Shown: positions 1 to 7,291, counted from the stretch's first letter. The stretch: DNA of 14,611 nucleotides from Streptomyces cellulosae (GCF_000721105.1 NZ_JOEV01000084.1:1-14611), one strand, 5' to 3'. Numbers and translations: made by a program. Notes: generated from the sequence alone by a model not told the origin.

Positions 1-300
1 GAGTGGGGGCGGGCGGCGCGGGTGCTGGGGGAGGCGGCGGCGAACCTGGTGGGGCTGCTGGACATCGACCTGGTGTTGCTGGGGGGTCGGACGGTGGCCG
101 CGGATCCGTCGGTTTTCGTACGAGGGGTCGGTGAGGTGCTGGTGGCGCGGGACCGGCGTGAAGGGGGGCGGGACGGAGGACGGGACGAGGGAGCGGAGAG
201 GGGTGTGCCCGTGCGGGTCGCCTCCGGCGGGGTGTGGGGGGTTGCGGAGGGGGCGGCACAGTTGTTGTTGGCGCCGGTGTTCGGGCGGGGGGAGGGGTAG
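1..300 (+). CDS. ROK-family protein, C-terminal end (partial)
   Basis: The reading frame is open from the first base and stops with TAG at 298-300, so only the last 99 residues are present. The segment reading AANLVGLLDIDLVLLGGRT is the characteristic C-terminal ROK stretch (sugar kinase or xylose-repressor type regulator), where a helix is followed by a beta strand ending in a GG turn. The protein ends with a Gly/Ala helix (GVAEGAAQLLLAPVFGRG) typical of the family. Kinase and regulator subtypes differ at the N-terminus (helix-turn-helix or not), which lies outside the window, so they cannot be told apart. An Arg/Gly/Asp-rich stretch (DRREGGRDGGRDEGAERG, bases about 160-210) sits where most ROK proteins have a short loop. 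A 54-bp tandem repeat starts at the stop codon. Confidence 0.75.
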   Translation, partial: EWGRAARVLGEAAANLVGLLDIDLVLLGGRTVAADPSVFVRGVGEVLVARDRREGGRDGGRDEGAERGVPVRVASGGVWGVAEGAAQLLLAPVFGRGEG

Positions 301-400
301 GCGAGGCCGTCATGGGTCGACGGGCTCGTCCCGCCGGCCGGGCGGGAGGGGTAGGCGAGGCGGTCGTGGGCCGACGGGCTCGTCCCGCCGGCCGGGCGGC
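290..400. repeat. Two-copy 54-bp tandem repeat with hairpins after the ROK gene
   Basis: The segment at about 290-343 is repeated at about 344-397 with a period of exactly 54 bases (for example TAG at 298-300 and at 352-354). The copies differ at only a few positions. Each contains a GC hairpin: 330-335 pairs with 341-346 in copy one, and 385-389 with 395-399 in copy two, both with a GGCCG loop. Lying directly after a stop codon, it may act as a duplicated terminator without a T tract. The period is a multiple of three, but I see no gene that uses it. Confidence 0.7.
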
Positions 401-471
401 ATCGCGGGGCCATTCGGTGAACCCCGTCGGAGCGGCGCCGATCACCGGGCACCACCGCCCGGCATGGTCAT

Positions 472-1305
472 GTGTTTATGGGATCGCCTACGACGTCTGC
501 TCTGCTCTGTCTCGCCGTGGCCGCCGGTGTTCAGCTTCCGCTGGTGGGTCCGGCGTACGCCGATGCGTGTGCGGCCGGGGCCGAGGGGCGGGACTTTCCG
601 GTCAGGGCTCGGATTCACGGAGGGCCGGGGGTCTATGAAGCCGGCGGCGGGTACGGCGTCTGGTATCTCGAGCTGACCAACGCCACCGACCGGACCTGCG
701 GGAACATCCACCCGGTGGTGGTCCTCGTCGACGAGCGGCGGGTCCTTGAACCCGGGCAGCCCCGCCTGGAGTTCTACGAGGAGGGCGGCGTCCGCGCGCA
801 CTCCGTTCCGTTCGAGCGGACCGACTCCGACGAACTCGTCGGGGTCTTCGCGGGGGAGAGGGACCGGTTCCCGGGGTTCACCGTCGGGCCGGGGAAGACG
901 CTCAGCGTGAAGGTGCGGCTCGCGGTCGGCTCGGACGCCGTGGCGAACCAGGTCACCGCCAACGCGGCCGTCGTCCAACGGCATGACGACGACGGCGACT
1001 GGGTCGGGCAGTCGAACGACTACCGCTTCCAGATCGATTCCGAGGCGGACGCCCCGATGCCACCGGCGTCGTCGGCGCAGTCGCCCTCGCCCTCGCCCTC
1101 GCCCTCGCAGTCACCGTCTCCCTCGCAGTCACCGTCGCCGTCCCGACCCCCGCGTGCCGACGCCACCGCACCCGGCACCAGCCGGCTTCCCCTCGCCGAC
1201 GAACTCGCCGGCACCGGTCTGGGCCCGATCACCGGAGCCCTCACCGCCGGCCTCGCCCTGCTCCTCGTCACCGCCGGTGCCCTGCTGGCCCGCAGGCGCC
1301 GCTGA
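472..1305 (+). CDS. Secreted protein with LAGTG sortase sorting signal
   Basis: About 277 residues, predicted to be exported and anchored to the cell wall. The N-terminus is a signal peptide (hydrophobic LLCLAVAAGVQLPLVGPAYA). The globular part (residues about 32-195) is a beta-rich extracellular domain that I do not recognise by name. A Ser-Pro-Gln low-complexity linker (bases about 1072-1150) could span the wall. The C-terminus has LAGTG (residues about 245-249), a hydrophobic helix and RRRR, which fits the LAxTG signal used by class E sortases of Streptomyces. The start is GTG 472 or ATG 478; an in-frame TGA at 418-420 excludes anything earlier. Neither start has a good Shine-Dalgarno sequence, and a CCGGGC/GCCCGG hairpin (445-450/457-462) lies just upstream. 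The class F sortase in this window is not of the class normally linked to LAxTG signals. Confidence 0.85.
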   Translation: MFMGSPTTSALLCLAVAAGVQLPLVGPAYADACAAGAEGRDFPVRARIHGGPGVYEAGGGYGVWYLELTNATDRTCGNIHPVVVLVDERRVLEPGQPRLEFYEEGGVRAHSVPFERTDSDELVGVFAGERDRFPGFTVGPGKTLSVKVRLAVGSDAVANQVTANAAVVQRHDDDGDWVGQSNDYRFQIDSEADAPMPPASSAQSPSPSPSPSQSPSPSQSPSPSRPPRADATAPGTSRLPLADELAGTGLGPITGALTAGLALLLVTAGALLARRRR

Positions 1306-1364
1306 CCCGGCCTCTCCCGCCGTCCCCGCTCGAACCGGCCATTCCCCCAAGATCCGGCTCTGTC

Positions 1365-1370
1365 TAGGCT
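1365..1370 (+). promoter_or_regulatory. Putative -10 element (TAGGCT) of the HAD gene
   Basis: TAGGCT is a common Streptomyces -10 hexamer. It lies about 56 bases before the ATG at 1426 in an otherwise GC-only gap. No good -35 box is visible about 17 bases upstream. The predicted leader contains an 8-bp tandem repeat and then an AGGAG ribosome site at about 1412-1416. Confidence 0.4.
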
Positions 1371-1386
1371 GGGGCCCCGCAGCACC

Positions 1387-1408
1387 GCGTACTCGCGTAC
1401 TCGCGTAC
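1387..1408 (+). repeat. 8-bp tandem repeat GCGTACTC (2.75 copies) in the HAD leader
   Basis: GCGTACTC occurs twice followed by GCGTAC, just before the AGGAG ribosome-binding site of the HAD hydrolase gene. It is probably a slippage-prone leader element. No function can be assigned from sequence alone. Confidence 0.7.
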
Positions 1409-1425
1409 GGCAGGAGATCCCGCAC

Positions 1426-2205
1426 ATGGCAGAACGCAGGCCCATCGAGTCGTGGCTCACCGACATGGACGGTGTGCTCATCCACGAGGGCGTACCGATC
1501 CCCGGGGCCGACGCCTTCCTCAAGAAGCTGAAGGAGTCCGGGAAGCCCTTCCTGGTCCTCACCAACAACTCGATCTACACCCCGCGCGACCTGCACGCCC
1601 GGCTGCGCCGCATGGGCCTGGACGTGCCGGTCGAGTCCATCTGGACATCGGCCCTCGCCACCGCCCAGTTCCTGGACGACCAGCGGCCGGGCGGCTCGGC
1701 GTACGTCATCGGCGAGGCGGGTCTGACCACCGCGCTGCACGACATCGGCTACATCCTCACCGACCACGAGCCGGACTACGTCGTCCTCGGCGAGACCCGC
1801 ACCTACTCCTTCGAGGCCATGACCAAGGCCGTACGGCTCATCGAGGCCGGCGCCCGCTTCATCGCCACCAACCCCGACGAGACCGGCCCCTCCACCGAGG
1901 GCCCACTGCCCGCGACCGGGGCCGTCGCCGCGCTGATCACCAAGGCCACCGGCAGGCAGCCGTACTTCGCCGGCAAGCCGAACCCGCTGATGATGCGCAC
2001 CGGGCTCAACGCGATCGGCGCGCACTCCGAGACCAGCGCGATGATCGGCGACCGGATGGACACCGACGTACTGGCCGGCATGGAGGCCGGGATGCAGACG
2101 TTCCTGGTGCTCACCGGGCTGACCCGGCCCGAACAGGTGGAGAACTTCCCCTACCGCCCCTCCACGGTCGTGGACTCGATCGCGGACCTCGTGGACCGCG
2201 TCTGA
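1426..2205 (+). CDS. HAD-IIA family hydrolase (NagD-like phosphatase)
   Basis: The 259-residue length is normal for cytoplasmic NagD/4-nitrophenylphosphatase-type enzymes. All HAD motifs are present. Motif I is DMDGV (residues 13-17, with Asp13 the expected nucleophile and Asp15 the general acid/base). Motif II is TNN (46-48), motif III a Lys in GKPNP (about 183-187), and motif IV GDRMDTD (208-214), which binds magnesium. The type IIA cap lies between motifs II and III. There is no signal peptide. The start ATG has AGGAG about 9 bases upstream. The physiological substrate cannot be read from sequence; sugar or nucleotide phosphates are typical. It has its own predicted promoter, so it may not be co-transcribed with the secreted protein before it. 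Confidence 0.93.
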   Translation: MAERRPIESWLTDMDGVLIHEGVPIPGADAFLKKLKESGKPFLVLTNNSIYTPRDLHARLRRMGLDVPVESIWTSALATAQFLDDQRPGGSAYVIGEAGLTTALHDIGYILTDHEPDYVVLGETRTYSFEAMTKAVRLIEAGARFIATNPDETGPSTEGPLPATGAVAALITKATGRQPYFAGKPNPLMMRTGLNAIGAHSETSAMIGDRMDTDVLAGMEAGMQTFLVLTGLTRPEQVENFPYRPSTVVDSIADLVDRV

Positions 2206-2275
2206 GTCGCGGGGCGCGTCCGAGCCGGAACCCGGCCATCACAACCCGTCATCGACCCCGCCCTCCCGATCCCGC

Positions 2276-2292
2276 GATCCGGCCCCCGGATC
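2276..2292. terminator. Candidate hairpin after the HAD gene
   Basis: GATCCG (2276-2281) pairs with CGGATC (2287-2292) around a 5-base loop, 70 bases after the HAD stop codon. It has no T tract. A second hairpin, GCCCCGC (2337-2343) with GCGGGGC (2351-2357), follows closer to the next gene and may belong to that leader instead. Confidence 0.35.
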
Positions 2293-2312
2293 TGAAACCC
2301 GGCGGGCGGGTG

Positions 2313-2325
2313 GAACGACCCGTTC
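2313..2325. promoter_or_regulatory. Palindrome GAACG-ACC-CGTTC, possible operator
   Basis: This perfect 5-3-5 inverted repeat lies 74 bases before the start of the small secreted protein that precedes the sortase. Its size and place suit a repressor site, but I recognise no specific regulator. Confidence 0.3.
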
Positions 2326-2398
2326 GGAGCAGTGCCGCCCCGCCCGGGATGCGGGGCCGGGGCCCCGGGGGGAGTCTCCAGGTATCTGGAGGTTCACG

Positions 2399-2944
2399 AT
2401 GGGTTCAGCAAGGATCACTCTCTGCGCCGGTGTCATGGCGGCCGTCGCCTCCGCGCCGGTCGTCGCGTCCGCACCGGCGGCGTACGCGCAGGACGGCGGC
2501 ATCTCGGTCAGCCCCGCGTCCCCGGCTCCCGGCAGTGACGTCGCCCTGCGGATGAGCGGCTGCGGCGAGAAGACCGCCACGGCTGTCTCCGCCGCGTTCG
2601 TCACGGACGTCGAACTCGCCGTCGTGGACGGCGTGCTCATCGGCGAGAGCCGCGTGCGCTCCACGCTCACGGCGGGCACGTACGACGTGAAGGTCAGCTG
2701 TGGCGCGAAAGCCCACAAGATCCCGCTGACCGTCGTGGACGGACGGACGCGGCCCACCGCCCCCGCCTCCCCGGTCGCCCCCGTGCACGCCGGCGGCGGG
2801 GGCACGGCGCACCTCGCCGTCGTGGACAACGCCCGCGAGGCCGGTCCCGGCACGGTGCACGCGGTGATCGGGCTGCTCCTCGCCGGGGTCGCCGGGGTCG
2901 CCGTCGCGCTGCGCGGCAGCCGCCGGAGCCGCAGGACGGGCTGA
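2399..2944 (+). CDS. Small secreted, C-terminally anchored protein; likely partner of the class F sortase
   Basis: 181 residues, not matched to a named family. A clear signal peptide (residues 1-31, ending near SAPAAYAQ) leads to an Ig-like beta domain (about residues 33-115) with two Cys (in SGCGE and VSCGA) that may form a disulfide. A Pro/Ala/Gly linker, a hydrophobic helix (about 155-171) and a basic tail (RGSRRSRR) follow. This is the layout of a sortase substrate, yet there is no LPxTG or LAxTG. The residues before the helix read GPGTV (149-153), which keeps the Pro and Thr spacing of LPxTG. The ATG at 2399 has GGAGG at 2388-2392. The sortase gene starts 5 bases after this stop codon, implying one operon and a shared task. 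Confidence 0.85.
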   Translation: MGSARITLCAGVMAAVASAPVVASAPAAYAQDGGISVSPASPAPGSDVALRMSGCGEKTATAVSAAFVTDVELAVVDGVLIGESRVRSTLTAGTYDVKVSCGAKAHKIPLTVVDGRTRPTAPASPVAPVHAGGGGTAHLAVVDNAREAGPGTVHAVIGLLLAGVAGVAVALRGSRRSRRTG

Positions 2945-2949
2945 CGGCC

Positions 2950-3651
2950 ATGTCCGAGAACGAACACCTCTCCGCCGACGACCACCCCGCCGACCGCGCA
3001 CGTCCCTCCGGCACCGGCCGGCTGGTCACCGGCGTGGCCTGGGCGCTCCTGCTCATCGGGCTGTGGCTGTGGGGCCGGGAGGTGACCGACGTACGGCCGG
3101 GCATCTCCGCTCCGGCCACCGGCGACATGGCGGCGGTCGGCCGGCCACCGGGCGTCGAACTGCCGCCCGCGCTCCGGCCGCTCGGGAAGGCCCTCCCGCA
3201 ACGCGTCGACGTTCCCGAACTGGGCATCCAGGCACCGGTCGTGGCCCGCGGCCTCGACGGGCAGGGGGCGATCGACCCGCCGCCCTTCGACCAGGCGGGA
3301 GTGGTCGGCTGGTACGCGGCCGGGGCGAGCCCGGGCGCCGCCGGAACGGCGCTGATGGTCGGGCACGTCGACACCGAGACCCGGCCGGCGGTCTTCTACA
3401 AGATCAGCGCGATGAAACCCGGCGAGACCGTCCGCGTGGTCCGCGACGACGGCAAGGTCGCCGAGTTCACCGTCGACGACGTCCAGGTCGTCACCCGCGA
3501 CCACTTCGACGCCCAGCAGGCCTACGGCCCCCGCCGGACCGGACGGGCCGAACTGCGGCTGATCACCTGCGGCGGCACCTTCGACCGGGCCACCCGCAGC
3601 TACACGGCCAACGTGATCGTCTCGGCGTACCTGACGGGCACCGGACTGTGA
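2950..3651 (+). CDS. Class F sortase
   Basis: 233 residues: a short cytoplasmic N-terminus, one signal-anchor helix (about 25-42, VTGVAWALLLIGLWLWG) and an extracellular sortase domain. The catalytic triad is visible: His139 in LMVGHVDT, Cys207 in the LITC signature (RLITCGGTF) and Arg216 in RATRSY. The domain start VPELGIQAPVV is also typical. Sortases cut a C-terminal sorting signal and transfer the protein to the cell wall; class F enzymes are common in Actinobacteria but their substrates are poorly defined. The gene follows the secreted protein at 2399-2944 after 5 bases, so that protein is the obvious candidate substrate. The subclass is judged from size and motif style. Confidence 0.92.
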   Translation: MSENEHLSADDHPADRARPSGTGRLVTGVAWALLLIGLWLWGREVTDVRPGISAPATGDMAAVGRPPGVELPPALRPLGKALPQRVDVPELGIQAPVVARGLDGQGAIDPPPFDQAGVVGWYAAGASPGAAGTALMVGHVDTETRPAVFYKISAMKPGETVRVVRDDGKVAEFTVDDVQVVTRDHFDAQQAYGPRRTGRAELRLITCGGTFDRATRSYTANVIVSAYLTGTGL

Positions 3652-3684
3652 CGGCGCCGGAACGTCACGGCGCCCGACCGGGAG

Positions 3685-3713
3685 GGGCCGGGCGGGGCGA
3701 CGGCGCCCGGCCC
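3685..3713 (+). terminator. Candidate terminator after the sortase
   Basis: GGGCCGGGC (3685-3693) pairs perfectly with GCCCGGCCC (3705-3713) around an 11-base loop, 34 bases after the sortase stop codon. It has no T tract, as is common for Streptomyces terminators. Confidence 0.5.
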
Positions 3714-3816
3714 GGCCGGCGGCCCGCTCCCCCCTGAAGCCACCGACCGGGCTGGTCCTCAACCGCGCGCGCACGGGCTGCGGGAGTAACCCGGCGTCGG
3801 CGCGGGAGGTCTGGAA

Positions 3817-3836
3817 CGTCACGGTGGTATGTGACG
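3817..3836. promoter_or_regulatory. Inverted repeat CGTCAC-N8-GTGACG
   Basis: This perfect 6-8-6 inverted repeat has no start codon close by on either strand. A more AT-rich patch (GTATGACACGACTTTAGAAC, about 3856-3875) follows it. It could be an operator for an unannotated transcript. The regulator is unknown. Confidence 0.25.
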
Positions 3837-3974
3837 GTGGCCGGGGGCTGGGGCCGTATGACACGACTTTAGAACGGATGTGCGCCGGGGCCCAGAGGCC
3901 GAGGGAGGCCAAGTCCCCGAACGCCGACGCTGTGTCACCGGACGCCGTACGGGCGCGGGTTGGGCTCCCGCGGG

Positions 3975-4107
3975 CTACGTGCCGTGGTTGTGCAACCCGA
4001 GGGCCGCCGCGTGGGCCAGGGCCTGCGCCACCAGCAGCTCCCCGGCCGTGCCGTCCTCCTCCGGCGCGGGCGGCGTCGGCAGGGATCTCCCTGGTGGTGT
4101 ACCGCAT
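3975..4107 (-). pseudogene. Possible frameshifted small gene (about 43 residues)
   Basis: On the minus strand an ATG (4105-4107) is preceded by an AAGGGGAG ribosome site. The first codons (MRYTTREI) have Streptomyces-like third positions. After about 8 codons the Streptomyces-like pattern continues one base out of frame, reading LPTPPAPEEDGTAGELLVAQ and on to LHNHGT and a TAG stop at 3975-3977. The total span of 133 bases is one more than a multiple of three. Removing one C from the CCC run at about 4085-4087 would give a 43-residue acidic/alanine-rich protein. This may be a real frameshift, a sequencing error or chance. It would be transcribed divergently from cslZ. No function is recognised. 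Confidence 0.4.
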
Positions 4108-4129
4108 ACCGAGTACTCCCCTTCCGCTG

Positions 4130-4172
4130 ACGCGCGCCCCTGGACAGGCGCGCGTGCCCCGGCCGCCGGGGC
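4130..4172. repeat. Two adjacent strong inverted repeats in the cslZ upstream region
   Basis: ACGCGCGCC (4130-4138) pairs with GGCGCGCGT (4147-4155) over an 8-base spacer. It is followed directly by GCCCCGG (4156-4162) pairing with CCGGGGC (4166-4172) over 3 bases. They lie in the leader of the possible small minus-strand gene and about 100 bases upstream of cslZ. They could be RNA hairpins, operators or an insulating terminator between divergent units. Confidence 0.55.
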
Positions 4173-4269
4173 TGTAACAGCTCACCGACAAGGCTCGGAC
4201 GACCTCGTGGGCGGCGCGAGGGGTGTGTCACGATTGAGACTTGGAACGGTGCACCCAAGGGGGAGTTGG

Positions 4270-5289
4270 ATGTACGTCAGCAGGGGGGCCGGAACGCGGG
4301 CTGCCGTGGCGGTGCTGGGGGCGGCACTGCTGGTCGCGGGCTGTTCGTCGGGAGACGAAGGGGGGAAGAAAGGCGACGAATCCGGGGCGGCGATCAAGCA
4401 GCAGCCCAAGGAGGCCGACCCGTTCTGGGTGAACCCGGACGGCAACGCGGCGAAGCAACTGGCGGCCTACCTGAAGGCCGGCAAGAAGGCGGAGGCCGAG
4501 CAGATCCGCAAGATCGCCGAGCAGCCGACCGGGGAGTGGATCGGCCCGGAGAACCCGGAGCAGGAGGCCCGCGGTTTCACCGAGGCCGCCGAGGAGGCCG
4601 ACCGCACGGCCATCCTCGTCCTCTACAACATCCCGCACCGCGACTGCGGCCAGTACTCGCAGGGCGGCGCCGCCGACGGCGACGCCTACCGGGCCTGGAT
4701 CGACGGCGTGGCCAAGGGCATCGGCGACCGTTCCGCCACCGTGATCCTGGAGCCCGACGCCGTACTCCACCTCGTCGACGGCTGCACCGGCAAGAAGTTC
4801 CACGAGGAGCGCTACGCCCTGCTCAACGAGGCCGTGAACAAGCTGGCGGGCCTGAAGAACACCAAGGTCTACCTGGACGCGGGCAACGCCGGCTGGGGCC
4901 ACCCCAACCAGATCTTCGAGCCCCTCCAGCGCGCGGGCGTCGGGCAGGCCGACGGCTTCTCCGTCAACGTGTCCAACTTCTACTCCACCGAGGACTCCAT
5001 CGCCTACGGCAAGAGGCTCTCCGCGAAGGTCGGCGGCAAGCCCTTCGTCATCGACACCAGCCGCAACGGCAAGGGCCCGTACCAGGACGGCACGGCGAAG
5101 GAACGCTGGTGCAACCCGCCGGGACGGGCCCTGGGAGAGACCCCGACCACCAAGACGGCGGACCCCCTGGTCGACGCCTACGTCTGGGTCAAACGCCCGG
5201 GAGAGTCGGACGGCGAGTGCAAGGGCGGCCCGAAGGCGGGCCAGTGGTGGGCGGACTACGCGCTGAACCTGGCCCGGGACTCCGGCTGA
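4270..5289 (+). CDS. cslZ: GH6 endoglucanase-like lipoprotein CslZ
   Basis: 339 residues. An N-terminal lipobox (LLVAGC, lipid Cys about residue 25) predicts a membrane-tethered extracellular lipoprotein. The remainder is a glycoside hydrolase family 6 catalytic domain without a carbohydrate-binding module. GH6 signatures are YNIPHRDC (about 119-126, with the active-site Asp125), ILEPDAV (about 159-165, with Asp163 as the expected general acid), LDAGNAGWGHP, NVSNFYST, DTSRNGKGP and VWVKRPGESDGEC (Asp314 region). GH6 enzymes hydrolyse beta-1,4-glucan with inversion, so this one can act on the CslA product. The ATG at 4270 has AGGGGGAG just upstream; the frame is open much further, but the lipoprotein signal fixes this start. 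The gene converges with glxA-cslA, the arrangement known from S. coelicolor and S. lividans. Confidence 0.93.
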   Translation: MYVSRGAGTRAAVAVLGAALLVAGCSSGDEGGKKGDESGAAIKQQPKEADPFWVNPDGNAAKQLAAYLKAGKKAEAEQIRKIAEQPTGEWIGPENPEQEARGFTEAAEEADRTAILVLYNIPHRDCGQYSQGGAADGDAYRAWIDGVAKGIGDRSATVILEPDAVLHLVDGCTGKKFHEERYALLNEAVNKLAGLKNTKVYLDAGNAGWGHPNQIFEPLQRAGVGQADGFSVNVSNFYSTEDSIAYGKRLSAKVGGKPFVIDTSRNGKGPYQDGTAKERWCNPPGRALGETPTTKTADPLVDAYVWVKRPGESDGECKGGPKAGQWWADYALNLARDSG

Positions 5290-5298
5290 CGGCGGGTT

Positions 5299-5325
5299 CC
5301 CCGCGGCGCCCGAAGGGGCGCGGGG
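5299..5325. terminator. Shared terminator hairpin between cslZ and glxA
   Basis: CCCC (5299-5302) pairs with GGGG (5322-5325), and GCGCCC (5306-5311) pairs with GGGCGC (5316-5321) around a GAAG loop, leaving a 3-base bulge. It lies between the ends of two convergent genes (5289 and 5354) and so could serve both. Confidence 0.6.
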
Positions 5326-5353
5326 CCGGTGACGAAGCGACCCCGCGGGAGCG

Positions 5354-7291
5354 CTACGGCACCTTCACCCACTGCGCCTTGGACGGCGTCCCCTGATCGT
5401 CGTCGACGAACAGCATGTACCACCCCGACTGAACCAGGTTCTTGTTCTTCGGCACGGTCACCGTGATCTTGTCCCCGGACGCCTTGAAGTCCAGGGCGAT
5501 CGACCGCTGATCCACATCCGTCACATGCGTCGACGCGCTCGGCCGGATCAACCGCGCCTTCCTCACCGACGAGGCGTGCTGGGACGTGAACGTCCCCGAC
5601 CCGCCGCGCTCGATGGTCTGAGGCCCGCCCGACAGCGACGGCCGGGAGTCCCGGTACATATACGGCGGCGTGTACATCTCGATCCGCTGCTCGAACGTTC
5701 CCGGCTTGGTGTTCGCCTTGTCCCCGTACAGCGAGTCCGAACCGAAGAACATCACCCGACCGTCCGGCAGCAGCAGCGACCCGGAGTGGTAGTTGCGCCC
5801 CACCAGCGGATCGGCGACCTCGTCGAACGTGTTGGTGTCCGGGTGGTACAGCCGGGCCTGCAGGATGTTGGAGTCGCCGCGTCCGCGGTAGTCCTCCGAA
5901 CCGCCCGACACCAGGACGGAGTCGTCCGGCAGTACCGAGGCCTGCGGGTACCGCGTGCCCTTCTCCAGCGTCGGCCCGTCCACGAACTTCGGGTCGGCCG
6001 CCTTCAGGTCGACGATCCGGGTCCTGTTGCTGGACAGCTTGGACTCGCCGACCCCGCCGCCGCCGATCACCATGAACTTCTCGTCCTGCGCCGGAGGCAG
6101 CAGCACGGTCCCGGACGTCTCCATCCGGTCCGGGTCGCTCAGCCCGGGGATCTTCTTGAACTTGTTGCTGGCCACGTCCCACACGCCCGGCTCACGGCCC
6201 ACGTCGTCCGGCCCGTAGCCCGCGTTCGAGCCCGAGTAGAAGACCTTGCCGTTCTGCATCAGGAACAGCGCGGGGTACGTCGGGAACTGACGGGTCTTCG
6301 GCAGGTAGGTCCACTTCTTGGTCTTCGGGTCGAAGACCTCGTTCTTGCCGGGGACCAGCTGCCCGATGTCGTCGAGGCCGGAGACGCTGAGGATCTTCCC
6401 GTTGCTCAGGGTGGTGAGCGTCGGGTACCAGCGGGCCTCCTTCATCGGGTCGACCTTGATGTACTTCTCGGCGATCGGGTCGAACTCGAAGGCGTCGCGG
6501 ATGCCCTGGAAGTCCTTCTTGTCGAGGGCGAGTTTCTGCGCGATGCCGTATGTGTTCTTCGCGTCGGCGCCGGACAGGCCCTGGACGGTGTAGTTGTCCT
6601 GGGTGCCCGTCTCGTACGTGGCGCCGCTCTTCTGCGCCTCGACGTAGATACGGCCGAGTCCCGGGGTGTTGCCGAGGAACTTGCCGGTCCTCTTGTCGAA
6701 GTTCTTCGTGGCCCGCTCGACGACGACCGGGTCCTTCGACACGAAGGTCTTGCCGTTCTCCTTGCCCACGAACTTCGTGCCCGCGGGCAGCGTGATCGGC
6801 TTGTCCGGGTTCTCGTTGTGGACGATCATCAGGCCGCCGGCCTTGGTGACGTCACCCTTCAGCTTCTCGTACCGCTTGGTGCCGCCCGCGATCAGCAGGT
6901 TGCCGTTGGCGAGCTGGGTGTGGCCGGTGCAGAACAGGTCCTTCGGCGTCGGGATCTTCTTGATGGTGCCCTTGACGGGATCCCAGATCCGGGTGTCGAA
7001 CTTCTTGTCGTCGAAGTTGTCCTGGTTGTTGCCCGAACCCGCGACGAGCAGTACTTTCCCGGTCCGCAGCAGCGCCGCGTGAATGGTGTTCTGCCGGTAC
7101 TGCTCGGGGAACTCGATGATGTCCCACTTGCCGTTCTCGGCTTTGTACTCGGGTTTGTTGATCTGGTACTGGTGGTATTTCGCGGTGCCGAAGCGGTAGA
7201 GCCACGGTCCGTTCATCCCGGCCAGCGCTAGCACCACCGCCGTGCCGATGGCGAGTCGACGGACACGGCGGCGGCCGGCCTGGTCCTTCAT
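5354..7291 (-). CDS. glxA: Mononuclear copper-radical oxidase GlxA (galactose-oxidase-like, AA5)
   Basis: 645 residues. An N-terminal membrane anchor (about 12-27) places the enzyme outside the cell. Kelch-type repeats form a beta propeller, followed by a galactose-oxidase-like C-terminal domain. The copper and radical residues can be placed: Cys121 (DLFCTGH) for the thioether link, Tyr289 as its partner with Trp288 beside it (EARWYPT), Tyr501-His502 (RNYHSGSLLLPDGRV) and the last copper His at about 589 (SASTHVTDVDQRSIAL). Residues 121, 288 and 289 fall at the numbers I recall for S. lividans GlxA. The family oxidises alcohols to aldehydes with release of peroxide; GlxA acts on or with the CslA glycan and is needed for its deposition. 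Its ATG overlaps the cslA stop by 4 bases (ATGA), with GGGGG at 7301-7305 as ribosome site, so the two are translationally coupled. Confidence 0.97.
   Translation of the reverse strand: MKDQAGRRRVRRLAIGTAVVLALAGMNGPWLYRFGTAKYHQYQINKPEYKAENGKWDIIEFPEQYRQNTIHAALLRTGKVLLVAGSGNNQDNFDDKKFDTRIWDPVKGTIKKIPTPKDLFCTGHTQLANGNLLIAGGTKRYEKLKGDVTKAGGLMIVHNENPDKPITLPAGTKFVGKENGKTFVSKDPVVVERATKNFDKRTGKFLGNTPGLGRIYVEAQKSGATYETGTQDNYTVQGLSGADAKNTYGIAQKLALDKKDFQGIRDAFEFDPIAEKYIKVDPMKEARWYPTLTTLSNGKILSVSGLDDIGQLVPGKNEVFDPKTKKWTYLPKTRQFPTYPALFLMQNGKVFYSGSNAGYGPDDVGREPGVWDVASNKFKKIPGLSDPDRMETSGTVLLPPAQDEKFMVIGGGGVGESKLSSNRTRIVDLKAADPKFVDGPTLEKGTRYPQASVLPDDSVLVSGGSEDYRGRGDSNILQARLYHPDTNTFDEVADPLVGRNYHSGSLLLPDGRVMFFGSDSLYGDKANTKPGTFEQRIEMYTPPYMYRDSRPSLSGGPQTIERGGSGTFTSQHASSVRKARLIRPSASTHVTDVDQRSIALDFKASGDKITVTVPKNKNLVQSGWYMLFVDDDQGTPSKAQWVKVP

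Larger units (their letters stand above)
3652..4269. other. 618-bp region without a confident intact gene, between sortase and cslZ
   Basis: Long open frames cross this region, but their codon use is not convincing. It holds a candidate terminator (3685-3713), an inverted repeat CGTCAC-N8-GTGACG (3817-3822/3831-3836), a possible frameshifted minus-strand small gene (3975-4107), two adjacent strong inverted repeats (4130-4172), and the cslZ upstream sequence. The stretch 3714-3974 holds nothing else I can interpret. Confidence 0.6.

Noticed and set aside
1072..1150. Short CCCTCG / CAGTCACCGTC repeats as a CRISPR or regulatory repeat
   Set aside because: They encode the Ser-Pro-Gln linker of the LAGTG protein in frame and are explained as coding low complexity.
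2239..4191. 650-codon minus-strand open frame
   Set aside because: It is antisense to the secreted protein and sortase genes, which have convincing motifs, and its product is low-complexity. It is a GC-rich shadow frame.
3880..4269. N-terminal extension of cslZ to an upstream start
   Set aside because: The lipoprotein signal and ribosome site fix the start at 4270; the extension has no sensible codon bias and would bury the lipobox.
5525..7231. Long plus-strand open frame opposite glxA
   Set aside because: glxA on the other strand has every copper and radical residue; this frame has no recognisable domain.
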